Below, piece after piece: positions 17,386-25,341 of a DNA stretch of 39,151 bases. The notes under the pieces are model-generated. The model saw nothing but the letters and a program-made list of their open reading frames with translations. It was not told the origin of the DNA and made no database searches. Numbering within the stretch: position 1 is the first letter of the stretch; every line of letters starts with the position of its first letter. Origin of the DNA: an uncultured bacterium (GTDB lineage: Bacteria > Verrucomicrobiota > Verrucomicrobiia > Verrucomicrobiales > V1-33); NCBI GenBank assembly GCA_903936775.1, contig CAIZWU010000210.1, positions 1 through 39,151 of the forward strand. Direction: 5' to 3'. A program made the position numbers and the translations under genes.

Positions 17386-18621
17386 ATGAGACGCCGTAAA
17401 CGCCGTTGGCCTTGGATTCTTCTTTTACTCATCGTTGGTGGCGCCGGCGGCTGGTGGTACTACACCCGGGAAAATCCGGCCGATGCTGCGCCGGAATATG
17501 AAACCGTGAAAATCGGGCGGGGCGATCTCACGAAATTTGTGTCCGCCGCCGGCGAACTCAATCCCCTCGTCAAGGTCGAGATCGGTTCCCAGATTTCCGG
17601 CACCATCTCGAAGCTCAACGTGGACTTCAATTCCGTGGTGAAGGAAGGCGATATCCTCTGTGAACTCGACCCTGCCACCTATGAGGCCAATTATGCCCAG
17701 ACCCGGGCCGAACGCAGCAGCGCCGAAGCCGAGCGCGACCTGCAGCGCCGCAGCCTCGAGCGGAAAAAGCAGCTGATCTCCAAACAACTCCTGTCCGTCG
17801 CTGATTTCGACAAGGTGGAGTCCGATCTCCGCCGCGCCGAGGCCCAGCTGGAATTGATGGAAGCCCGGCTTAAAAAAGCCAAGGTGGATCTGGAACGCTG
17901 CCGGATTCTCTCCCCGATTGATGGGGTGGTGGTGGACCGTACTGCGGAAATAGGCCAGACCATCGCGGCCAGTTTCAGCGCTCCGAAACTCTTCATGTTG
18001 GCGGCCGACCTCACGAAAATGCAGATCAACGCCAAAGTGTCGGAAGCCGACATCGGGCAGATCCACGAAAAACAGAAGGTCAAGTTCGAGGTCGATGCCT
18101 ATCCGGATTCATTCTTTGGCGAAGTGGTCCAAGTGAGGAATTCACCCATCGCCGAAGAGAGTGTGGTCAATTACGACGTCATCATCGCGGTGAACAACCC
18201 TGACATGAAGCTGAAGCCGGGCATGACGGCCATCGTGCAGATCATCACCGGGGAGCGCTCTGCGGTCCTGCGTGTCCCCAACGGAGCCCTCCGCTTCCGT
18301 CCTGCTTCCAAGAACGGCCCTGTCACTGCCGGCGGTCCTCCTTCGGGTGGTCCCAGCGGCGGCGGTGGTGGCGGTCCAGCCCCCGGTGCTCAAGGACCGG
18401 GCTTCAAGCCCAAGCAGGCCACGGATGAAAAGCAGCTCTACCTGAAGCCAGCCAGCCCCAAGGATGAACTGGTGGCGCTTAAAGTCAAAATCGGCCTCAG
18501 TGACGGGGTGCAAACCGAGATTCTTTCCGGCCTCAATGAGGGCGATGAAGTGGTGCTGCTCCAGAAGCCCAAAAAGGATGAGGTGTCCGGCACCACCAAT
18601 CCGTTCAGCGGCCGCCGTTAA
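17386..18621 (+). CDS. macA: MacA-like periplasmic adaptor (membrane fusion protein)
   Basis: The 411-residue product has a basic N-terminus and a single membrane helix (PWILLLLIVGGAGGWWYY). A barrel/lipoyl segment follows (GQISGTI-like SQISGTISKLNVDFNSVVKEG), then a coiled-coil hairpin (about residues 100-170). The second lipoyl half has CRILSPIDGVVVDRTAEIGQ, with a beta-barrel domain after it. A glycine/proline-rich insertion (about 312-345) interrupts the membrane-proximal domain. It links the inner membrane pump to an outer membrane channel. It is 11 bases upstream of the MacB-like gene. No TolC-like gene is visible in the window. Confidence 0.9.
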   Translation: MRRRKRRWPWILLLLIVGGAGGWWYYTRENPADAAPEYETVKIGRGDLTKFVSAAGELNPLVKVEIGSQISGTISKLNVDFNSVVKEGDILCELDPATYEANYAQTRAERSSAEAERDLQRRSLERKKQLISKQLLSVADFDKVESDLRRAEAQLELMEARLKKAKVDLERCRILSPIDGVVVDRTAEIGQTIAASFSAPKLFMLAADLTKMQINAKVSEADIGQIHEKQKVKFEVDAYPDSFFGEVVQVRNSPIAEESVVNYDVIIAVNNPDMKLKPGMTAIVQIITGERSAVLRVPNGALRFRPASKNGPVTAGGPPSGGPSGGGGGGPAPGAQGPGFKPKQATDEKQLYLKPASPKDELVALKVKIGLSDGVQTEILSGLNEGDEVVLLQKPKKDEVSGTTNPFSGRR

Positions 18622-18632
18622 CTTTTGCCAGC

Positions 18633-20609
18633 ATGAACGAACATCCTGTTATCCTCCTCCGGGGACTGCAAAAAACCTACGCGACCGATGCCGGGGAAGT
18701 CCATGCCGTGCGCGGCGTGGACCTGGAGGTCAAGGCCGGGGATTTCGTCGCCATCATGGGCAGCAGCGGCTCCGGCAAGAGCACCATGATGAATATTTTG
18801 GGCTGTCTCGACCAGGCCTCCAGCGGCACTTATCTGCTGGATGGGGTGGATACCTCGCATCTGGATAGTGATGAGTTGGCGGAACTGCGGAACCGCAAGC
18901 TCGGTTTCGTGTTTCAGGGTTTCAATCTCCTTTCCCGGACTACCGCGGCGGAGAATGTCGAGCTGCCCCTCATCTATTCCTCCCGCCGGCTCAGCCCGGA
19001 TGAACGCGCCGGGGGCGCCGAAGCCGAACTGGAACGGGTCGGTCTTGGCGAACGACTGGATCACCACCCCAACGAACTCTCCGGCGGACAGCAGCAGCGC
19101 GTCGCTATCGCCCGGTCCCTCGTGAACCAGCCCGCCCTCCTCCTCGCGGATGAGCCGACCGGGAATCTGGATAGTGCCACCAGCGAGGAGATCATGCGCC
19201 TCTTCAAGTCGCTCAACGAAGGGGGAATCACCATCATCATGGTGACCCACGAGCCCGATGTCGCCGCCCACGCCCGGCGCATTGTGGTGATGAAGGATGG
19301 CCTGATCCGCAGTGATGAACGCCGCCTGCCGGAAGCCACCAACCGGCCCCCCGCTCCTGACAAAGCCAAGGGCACCTTCTTCGGCGGTATCTATCTGGCG
19401 CTGAATATCCTGTCCACTTCCGGACGCGCCCTCCTGAGGAACAAGCTCCGCACGGTCCTCACCGCCCTCGGCATCATCATCGGGGTCGGCGCGGTCATTG
19501 CCATGGTCGCCATCGGCCGCGGAGCCAGCGCCATGGTGGAAAACCAGATCCGCAGCATGGGGGACAATCTCCTCCTCGTCTTCTCCGGCCAGGTGTTCAG
19601 CGGCGGTGTTTACCGCGGCTTCGGCGGGGCCGGCACCCTGACGGTGGAGGATTCCGAGGCCATCGCCAACCAAATCCCAGGCGTCATTGCGGTCAGTCCC
19701 GAGCTGCGCAGCACAGAACGTTATACCGCCGAGGGCAAAAACTGGTCCGGCAACGTCCGGGGAGCCGCCTCCGGCTATTTTGAAGTCCGCGACTGGCCCC
19801 TCTCCAGCGGGGCCATCTTCACCGATGAGGATGTGCGCAGCATGGCCACGGTGGCCTTGCTGGGGCAGACCGTGGTGGACCGCATGTTCCCGGAAGGCGA
19901 CCCCATCGGCCGCACCATGCGCATCGGCAATGTGCCGTTTCAGATCATCGGCGTCCTTGCTAAAAAGGGGGCGGCTCCCTGGGGGGAGGACCAGGATGAT
20001 ATTGTCATCATTCCTTACACCACTTCGATGCGCCGCATCATCGGCACCACCCGGTTGCGGTCCATCAATATCAAGGTCGGTTCCCCAGCGGAAATGCCCA
20101 TCGCCCAGGATCAGGTCAATCTCCTGCTCCGGGAGCGGCATAGCATTTCCGATCCCTCCCTTGATGACTTCTCTGTCCGCACCCAGGACGAATTCATCAA
20201 GATGGCCACCCAGACCACCCGCATCATGACCATCCTGCTGGGTTCCATCGCCGGCGTTTCCCTGCTGGTCGGCGGCATCGGCATCATGAATATCATGCTG
20301 GTCAGCGTCACCGAACGCACCCGCGAGATCGGGATCCGCCGTGCCGTGGGCGCCCGAGGCCGCGATATCCGCCTGCAGTTCATCGTCGAAGCCATCGTCC
20401 TCAGCACCGTCGGTGGGGCCATCGGCATCGGCCTGGGCATCGGCTCCGCCCAATTGCTGACCCATTACGCCGGTTGGCCCGCCCTTGTCTCCGGAGCCTC
20501 AGTCGCCATCGCCTTCGGGGTCAGCTTCGCGGTCGGCGTGCTCTTCGGTTTTTTCCCCGCCCACAAGGCCGCCAAGCTGAATCCGATCGAAGCCCTGCGG
20601 CACGAATAG
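18633..20609 (+). CDS. macB: MacB-like ABC transporter, fused ATPase and permease
   Basis: The 658-residue product has an N-terminal ABC ATPase: Walker A GSSGSGKS at 43-50, Q-loop FQGFNLLS, signature LSGGQ at 149-153, Walker B LLLADE at 169-174 and H-loop histidine at 206. A helix at LRNKLRTVLTALGIIIGVGA begins the permease half. The large periplasmic MacB_PCD domain and three terminal helices follow, with the family motif RTREIGIRRAVGARGRDI. The length matches E. coli MacB. It should act with the upstream adaptor as a mechanotransmitting exporter of peptides, lipids or drugs; the substrate is unknown. Confidence 0.94.
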   Translation: MNEHPVILLRGLQKTYATDAGEVHAVRGVDLEVKAGDFVAIMGSSGSGKSTMMNILGCLDQASSGTYLLDGVDTSHLDSDELAELRNRKLGFVFQGFNLLSRTTAAENVELPLIYSSRRLSPDERAGGAEAELERVGLGERLDHHPNELSGGQQQRVAIARSLVNQPALLLADEPTGNLDSATSEEIMRLFKSLNEGGITIIMVTHEPDVAAHARRIVVMKDGLIRSDERRLPEATNRPPAPDKAKGTFFGGIYLALNILSTSGRALLRNKLRTVLTALGIIIGVGAVIAMVAIGRGASAMVENQIRSMGDNLLLVFSGQVFSGGVYRGFGGAGTLTVEDSEAIANQIPGVIAVSPELRSTERYTAEGKNWSGNVRGAASGYFEVRDWPLSSGAIFTDEDVRSMATVALLGQTVVDRMFPEGDPIGRTMRIGNVPFQIIGVLAKKGAAPWGEDQDDIVIIPYTTSMRRIIGTTRLRSINIKVGSPAEMPIAQDQVNLLLRERHSISDPSLDDFSVRTQDEFIKMATQTTRIMTILLGSIAGVSLLVGGIGIMNIMLVSVTERTREIGIRRAVGARGRDIRLQFIVEAIVLSTVGGAIGIGLGIGSAQLLTHYAGWPALVSGASVAIAFGVSFAVGVLFGFFPAHKAAKLNPIEALRHE

Positions 20610-20630
20610 CAACACCCCGTGGCTGCCGGG

Positions 20631-21007
20631 TCATCCGGGGCCCTGTTCTTCTGATTTCCGATAGGTGCCAGGAGGAATGTTGACCAGCGGCTGGTGGTGA
20701 ATCGGATGGGTCCGGGTGGGCGCTGCCGTGATTTTCCCATCCACGATGCCGTCCTCTGCATCAATTTCAGTGATGAACCGGGCGGGTTCCTCCTCGTTCA
20801 CGGTAGCTTTGTTGATCAGAAAACGTGTCAGAGCCTGGATCGCCAGGCCTGACGCCCCAGTTCGTTTTGCAGCCGGTCGAACTCGTGGGTCTTTTCATCA
20901 AGCGCCTTCGCGCCTTCCCTGTGTTTGTTCCGCAGGGCGCGGATGTCGGCTTCCCTGTCCGCGATATCCAGCCGGTTGCGGATATCGCCCAATATTAGTG
21001 TTCGCAT
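20631..21007 (-). pseudogene. Coiled-coil protein gene broken by one frameshift
   Basis: One frame from the ATG at 21007 encodes MRTLILGDIRNRLDIAD and a coiled coil ending FDRLQNELGRQ, then stops at 20828. A second frame, overlapping it, continues with LAIQALTRFLINKATVNEEE, then a stretch containing EIDAEDGIVDGKITAAP, and ends at 20631. Adding one base near 20828-20890 joins them into a 125-residue protein. This coiled coil plus 'L.RFLI.K ... EIDAEDG..DGK' arrangement is one I associate with small hypothetical PVC proteins. A GGGG run (minus strand, 20855-20858) is a plausible slip site. It may be a true pseudogene, a sequencing error or a programmed shift. Confidence 0.62.
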
Positions 21008-21082
21008 CCATCCCGTAGTGGCAGCCACTGTGGCGGTCTCTGACGCCAGCGTGATTATAAAATACGGGCAGAATCGTCCGCC

Positions 21083-21445
21083 TCAAAACCCCCGGAATAC
21101 ACACCGCGCCGTCGGTGTCTCGTGGAGCACGATTTCGCTGAGGCCGGGGAGCTGGGGCTCCAGCTGGCGCCAGAACCATGCGCACATGTTTTCGATGGTA
21201 GGGTTCTCCAGGCCTTCGACTTCGTTCAGGTAGGAATGATCGAGCCGGTCGATCAGCGGTTTCATGGCTCCGCTGATCTGGGCGTGGTCATAGACCCAGC
21301 CGATGTCGGGATTGACCTCGCCGGTGACGGCGATTTCGATCTTGAAGCTGTGTCCATGCATCAGGCGGCACTTGTGCCCTTCTGGAGCGGTGGGCAGGGT
21401 CTGGGCAGCTTCGAAGGTGTATTCCTTGATGATAGTGGCGCGCAT
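21083..21445 (-). CDS. queD: 6-carboxy-5,6,7,8-tetrahydropterin synthase (QueD)
   Basis: The 120-residue product matches QueD along its length. It has the FTFEAA-like start (YTFEAAQTLP), the catalytic cysteine in HKC at 24-26, HGH zinc ligands at 30 and 32, LDHSYLN with the catalytic histidine at 70, NPTIENMCAW and the terminal HETPTARC. QueD converts dihydroneopterin triphosphate to carboxytetrahydropterin in queuosine and preQ0 synthesis. The first zinc-ligand histidine (normally FEAAH) is a glutamine here at residue 15. It sits 30 bases after the Gfo/Idh gene on the same strand; no other queuosine gene is visible. Confidence 0.92.
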   Translation of the reverse strand: MRATIIKEYTFEAAQTLPTAPEGHKCRLMHGHSFKIEIAVTGEVNPDIGWVYDHAQISGAMKPLIDRLDHSYLNEVEGLENPTIENMCAWFWRQLEPQLPGLSEIVLHETPTARCVFRGF

Positions 21446-21475
21446 GTGGGGCAGGTTCGTATTTCTTTTATCGGT

Positions 21476-22606
21476 CTACACCGCCTCCACCGTCTGTCCG
21501 GCATGGGAGCGCAGCGCGGCGGCGAAGATCTGATGGGAGGCGAGGGCTTCCTCCGGGCGGACGCAGCCGAGGCGCCCGCCCAGCAGGCCTTCCCGTTCCA
21601 TCAGATAGGCCGCCCACATCTGCTGCATGATGTCAGGGAATCCGGGCTCGAAGATACCGCCGGTGATGGCTGCGAAGGGCATGCCGAAACCAAGGTCGTT
21701 GCGTTCCCACACCTGGGTGCCGCCGGTGCGCCGGAAGGTGTGCAGGGTCTTGGGTTCCGCAGTGTTATACCGCATCCCGCCTTCGGTGCCGAGCACTTCG
21801 AAATACCACGAATTGGTGGCGCCGGGGGCGAGGCGCTTCATTTCCAGCCGCATCGGCACGGATTGGCCGCCGGTTTCGATCCAGGTATTCAGCATGGCAT
21901 TGTCCCAGGTATCACAGGCCACGGGATTGCCGTCCGGGCCGGGACGTTCCGGGACGCCTTTCTGGAGCTGGGCGTAGACTTTTCCGGGCTTCCAGCCTAG
22001 CCGGAGGGGAAGGTGCAGGGTGTGCATGCCCAGGTCGCCCATCACGCCGATTTCGCCACAGCTCTTGCTGGAGCGTTTCCAGTTGGCGGGTTTGGTGGGG
22101 TCGAGGTCGCTGGAGTGGTGGAAGCCGCTGCGGATTTCCAGCAGCCGGCCGAACTGGCCGCTTTGCGCGCCTTTGAATACCGCCTGCGCGCCGGGGAAAT
22201 AAGGGAACTCCGAACTGCAGCGAACAAAACGGCCATGCGTGGCGGCGGCCGCGGTGATGTTCTGCGCGGCGGCGAGATCAATGCCAAAGGGCTTTTCGGC
22301 CAGCAGATCCTTGCCGGCTTTCAGGACATCCAGGTAGATCTGTTCGTGCAGGTGGTGCGGCACCGCCACGTAAACCACATCCACCGCCGGATCGGCCAGG
22401 AGTTCATGATAGTCGCCGGTGAGCAGGGACATGCCCGGGAGCGGGCGGAACCACTCGCGGACTTTCTCCGAGACATCGGCCACGGCGTGCAGCACCGGGT
22501 GGACCGGCAGATCGGTCAGGGCGAACCAGCGGGCGAACGCGCTGGCGACTTCGCGGCCCATCAGGCCACCTCCAATAATACCGATGCGGATGGTTTTAGT
22601 TTCCAT
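21476..22606 (-). CDS. Gfo/Idh/MocA-family oxidoreductase
   Basis: This 376-residue cytoplasmic protein has no signal peptide. It has the Rossmann motif IGIIGGGLMGREVA near the start, VYVAVPHHLHEQI, the LLAEKPFGIDL motif with the catalytic lysine, and the substrate-domain sequence GDLGMHTLHLPLRLGW. The family uses NAD(P)(H) to oxidise or reduce sugars, inositols or related compounds. It sits 30 bases after a secreted protein gene and near a TIM-barrel isomerase, a pairing typical of sugar or polyol catabolism. The exact substrate is not deducible. Confidence 0.93.
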   Translation of the reverse strand: METKTIRIGIIGGGLMGREVASAFARWFALTDLPVHPVLHAVADVSEKVREWFRPLPGMSLLTGDYHELLADPAVDVVYVAVPHHLHEQIYLDVLKAGKDLLAEKPFGIDLAAAQNITAAAATHGRFVRCSSEFPYFPGAQAVFKGAQSGQFGRLLEIRSGFHHSSDLDPTKPANWKRSSKSCGEIGVMGDLGMHTLHLPLRLGWKPGKVYAQLQKGVPERPGPDGNPVACDTWDNAMLNTWIETGGQSVPMRLEMKRLAPGATNSWYFEVLGTEGGMRYNTAEPKTLHTFRRTGGTQVWERNDLGFGMPFAAITGGIFEPGFPDIMQQMWAAYLMEREGLLGGRLGCVRPEEALASHQIFAAALRSHAGQTVEAV

Positions 22607-22636
22607 GGTCAGGGGGTTCCGAAAATCAAGGTGGGT

Positions 22637-23335
22637 TCATTTGCCTTTGGCAGGCTTGGTTTTGGCAGGAGTTTTGGCAGGAGCTGGTTGGACAGGATCC
22701 GTCACTGGCGGGACCGGCTTGGCGGCGGCCGGGGCGGGCGCGAGGGCGGTGTCCAGCGGCGTGATTTTCGGCGCCTGCTCGTTGAGGGCTACTTTCCAGG
22801 CCCCGTCAAGCTTCACAAGGGACAGAAGTTCGAGGTTTTCGATGATGGCTTTGTCGTTGGAGTGCTTGGTGCGGACGAGGATATGCACGTGGTCCGCATC
22901 TTCCTCGCCGATGCTGAGGAGACGCACCGTCAGGGAGTCCCGGACTTTTTTGATCACTTCGGGGGACACCTTCCAGCGTTCCTGGATGCCTTCGTGATAG
23001 GCGGTATAGAAGTCCAGGGGCGCCATCTTCTCCACTTCGGTGAAGCTCCCCTTGCCCACCCGGCGGGTCATTTCCTCCTCGTCGTCCATAGTGGGCGCGG
23101 CTTTCAGGCGGCGGAGGAAGTCGGCGTGCAGTTGTTTCAGGGAACTTGGCTCCACCAGCGTGGCTGACTTGTTCCACTCGCGCTGCAGCACCAGTTGCAG
23201 ATAGTCCTTCACCACCTTGGAAGCAGGGTGGGCGATCACTTTGGGATCGTCCTGGGCAGGCGCGGCCAGCGTCCCGAGGAGGAGGCAGGCGGTCAGGCGC
23301 AGGAGCGCAGTCAGGGAAGAGGCGGAGGTTTTCAT
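22637..23335 (-). CDS. Secreted protein of unknown function
   Basis: The 232-residue product has an N-terminal signal peptide (LLRLTACLLLGTLAAPAQ, cleavage likely after APA or PAQ). A mixed helical/beta domain follows, with DYLQLVLQREWNKSATLVEP and KLDGAWKVALNEQ, reminiscent of NTF2-like or DUF4878-type folds but not convincingly either. A Pro/Ala/Lys tail ends in KTPAKTKPAKGK. It is periplasmic or secreted. It sits between the isomerase and the Gfo/Idh gene with gaps of 32 and 30 bases, so it belongs to that operon. I do not recognise a named family. Confidence 0.75.
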   Translation of the reverse strand: MKTSASSLTALLRLTACLLLGTLAAPAQDDPKVIAHPASKVVKDYLQLVLQREWNKSATLVEPSSLKQLHADFLRRLKAAPTMDDEEEMTRRVGKGSFTEVEKMAPLDFYTAYHEGIQERWKVSPEVIKKVRDSLTVRLLSIGEEDADHVHILVRTKHSNDKAIIENLELLSLVKLDGAWKVALNEQAPKITPLDTALAPAPAAAKPVPPVTDPVQPAPAKTPAKTKPAKGK

Positions 23336-23367
23336 GAAGAGGAAGATTCAGGGAGGGATCAGCAGGG

Positions 23368-24288
23368 TCAGGCAGGGGTGCCGGGCAGGGCGGCTACGAG
23401 TTTTTCCAGGGCCCGGCCGTAGTCGACGTAACTTTGGTATTGTTCGGCGGCGCGGGCGCTGGGGTCGCCGGTGGCGGGGCCGCCGGCGCTGTGGAAGACC
23501 ACGGCAGTGTGAGGCTCGATGGAGAAGAACCCATCATAACCACTCGTGATGGCATCACTGATGATGCGGGCGACCGCCCCATCCCCCTCGCCGGGCAGGG
23601 TGTAGTGGCAGTCCTTTTTGGCGGCATCATAGGTGCCGTCCTTGATGTGGATGTGCGAGATGGCAGGTTTCACCGCCTGGTAGAACGCCCACGGATCCTG
23701 CTGGTGACCGGGGTGGTCGCGGTCCTCATTGAAGATTGGATTGCAGGTATCGAACACCCAGCGCATCCCCGGCACCCCTTCCAAGGTCTTGAGGGCATGG
23801 GAGATCGACATGCCGCCGTAGTTCATGCAGTTCTCGTGCACCAGCGTCAGGCCGGCGTCGTCGAAGCGCGCTTTGATTTCGCGGAGCCGGCGGAATCGTT
23901 CGCCTTCCAGTTGGTCCGGCAGGTCCTGGCCCGCTTCATCCTTCAGCACCGCGTAACTCATCACGCGGACAAATTTCGTCCCCAGTCGCTGCATCCGGGG
24001 GATGGCACGCTCCACCCGTTCCATGGTGGTTTCAAAAGGATCCGTGATCTGGCTGGCCCAGTTCCCGATGCTCGACCCGAAGGCTACGATCGACAGCCCG
24101 GCGTCCGCCACTTCCGACACTACTTGTTCGAAGGCGGCTTCCGGGATGTCGTGTACATTCCCATTGGGGAATCCGGGGACCTCCACGTTGCGCATCTCAA
24201 TGTGTTTCCAGCCCAGCTCCCGGGTGGCGCGGATTTGGGTGGCGAGGGCGTTGCCTGCTTCGTCTGCGATGCCGGTATAGTGTATCAT
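23368..24288 (-). CDS. Sugar phosphate isomerase/epimerase (AP_endonuc_2 TIM barrel)
   Basis: From the ATG at 24288 the product is 306 residues; the frame runs on to 24750 but that part has no family similarity. It has the barrel pattern of xylose-isomerase-like proteins: HYTGIADEAGN at the start, a glutamate in LVHENCMNYGG, an aspartate in WVFDTCNP, a histidine in HIHIKD, and a glutamate in FFSIEPH, which together would bind the metal. Such enzymes act on sugars or inositol derivatives and often pair with Gfo/Idh oxidoreductases, as here. It is probably the first gene of the minus-strand operon reaching to 20631. Confidence 0.9.
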   Translation of the reverse strand: MIHYTGIADEAGNALATQIRATRELGWKHIEMRNVEVPGFPNGNVHDIPEAAFEQVVSEVADAGLSIVAFGSSIGNWASQITDPFETTMERVERAIPRMQRLGTKFVRVMSYAVLKDEAGQDLPDQLEGERFRRLREIKARFDDAGLTLVHENCMNYGGMSISHALKTLEGVPGMRWVFDTCNPIFNEDRDHPGHQQDPWAFYQAVKPAISHIHIKDGTYDAAKKDCHYTLPGEGDGAVARIISDAITSGYDGFFSIEPHTAVVFHSAGGPATGDPSARAAEQYQSYVDYGRALEKLVAALPGTPA

Positions 24289-24462
24289 GGAAGGAAACGG
24301 GAGAGGAATGAAAGGGAGAGCGGGGAGCGCGCCCGGCAGGGCGGGATCGGGCGGAAGGCGAAGGGAGCGCAGGAACCCACGGCGGGGAAGCGAAACTTTT
24401 TCCGGTCTTGTTGGCGGATTGGTGATTTGCCTCACGCGGGTTTCGCCGCATAGTCCATCCCC

Positions 24463-25152
24463 ATGCCTGCCGCTATCCGCTTCATCGCTCCCGTCCTCGC
24501 CGCCTTGCTGCTTAGCCACTGCGCCTCCACCAGGGAAGACGAAGGACCGCTGGGGCAGCCGGAGCTCGACCACCTCGAACACGCCCAATTGGATCCCACT
24601 CCCGAGACCGCCGACGGCAAGCTCCTCGACAACGGCAAGCCCACGGATGAGGCCCCCGTCACCGGCCTCGCCCCCGTTTCCGGCAAGGACGGGCGGTTTG
24701 TGATCCGCGATGCCCAGGGCGCCATGCGGGTGGATGGCACCCTCAAGCAAGGCCGCATGGATGGCCTCTGGAAGTATTTCGATCCCTCAGGCCGCCGCCT
24801 CGCCGAGGTCGGTTACCGGGCCGATCAACGGCAGGGTCCCGTCACCCTGTTTTATGTGTCAACGGATGGCAACGCTGCCGGCCGCAAACGCATGACCGGC
24901 ACCTACGGCGACGGCTCCCTCGACGGCATGACCCGGAGCTGGTATCCCAGCGGAGGCAAGGAACTCGAACGCGATTTCGACCATGGCATCCTGCAGGGTG
25001 CCCGCGGTTGGCAGGAGGACGGCAAGGAAATGACCGACGGAGCCGCCCAGACCGCCGCGCTCCAGATCTCGAAATCCGAAGACGCCCTCCTCTCAGAGCT
25101 CGAAGCCTTCGTCCAACTCAAAATCCGCCAGCACGCCCCGGAGAATATCTGA
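24463..25152 (+). CDS. Lipoprotein with YwqK/MORN-like repeats
   Basis: The 229-residue product has a lipoprotein signal with lipobox LLSHC (cysteine at about residue 22). An acidic linker follows. From about residue 85 there are MORN_2-type repeats: GTLKQGRMDGLWKYFDPSGR, GTYGDGSLDGMTRSWYPSGG and DHGILQGARGWQEDGKEM. These resemble the YwqK family, often annotated as an antitoxin-like protein without a shown function. It is divergent from the isomerase operon. Its TGA stop codon lies inside the left end of a dispersed repeat (25148), so the repeat boundary coincides with the end of the gene. Confidence 0.82.
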   Translation: MPAAIRFIAPVLAALLLSHCASTREDEGPLGQPELDHLEHAQLDPTPETADGKLLDNGKPTDEAPVTGLAPVSGKDGRFVIRDAQGAMRVDGTLKQGRMDGLWKYFDPSGRRLAEVGYRADQRQGPVTLFYVSTDGNAAGRKRMTGTYGDGSLDGMTRSWYPSGGKELERDFDHGILQGARGWQEDGKEMTDGAAQTAALQISKSEDALLSELEAFVQLKIRQHAPENI

Positions 25153-25215
25153 AAGGAATTTGTTTTTCGCGGCTGGCGTCATGGGCGGGTCCGTGACCGG
25201 GGAGAGTGGGGGGCT
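25148..25215 (+). repeat. Dispersed repeat copy 1
   Basis: This copy of about 68 bases starts TCTGAAAGGAATTTG and contains GGCGTCATGGGCGGGTCCG, then a G-rich end with GGGGAGAG. It matches copies at 26860, 31161 and 36844 on the same strand. It supplies the stop codon of the YwqK-like lipoprotein. The 120 bases that follow, up to the DUF1080 stop codon, hold a small GCCGC/GCGGC stem (25298-25313) but no gene. Confidence 0.85.
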
Positions 25216-25341
25216 GATTGGAGGCGTGGGCGCGGGAGCTTCCGCGGCTGCCCCTGACGCGCATCGGCGCCGTGGCTGCGGCCGGCCACCATGAGCCGCC
25301 GCTTCAGGGCGGCTTCGGGCACTTCCGCAAGTGACCGCTGA

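Noticed and set aside
18618..20465. Long open frame on the minus strand opposite macB
   Set aside because: It is the antisense shadow of a clearly conserved MacB gene; its glycine/aspartate/histidine-rich composition has no family pattern.
24289..24750. Upstream extension of the isomerase frame
   Set aside because: The extension lies opposite the lipoprotein gene start and lacks similarity to the TIM-barrel family; the ATG at 24288 gives the normal N-terminus.
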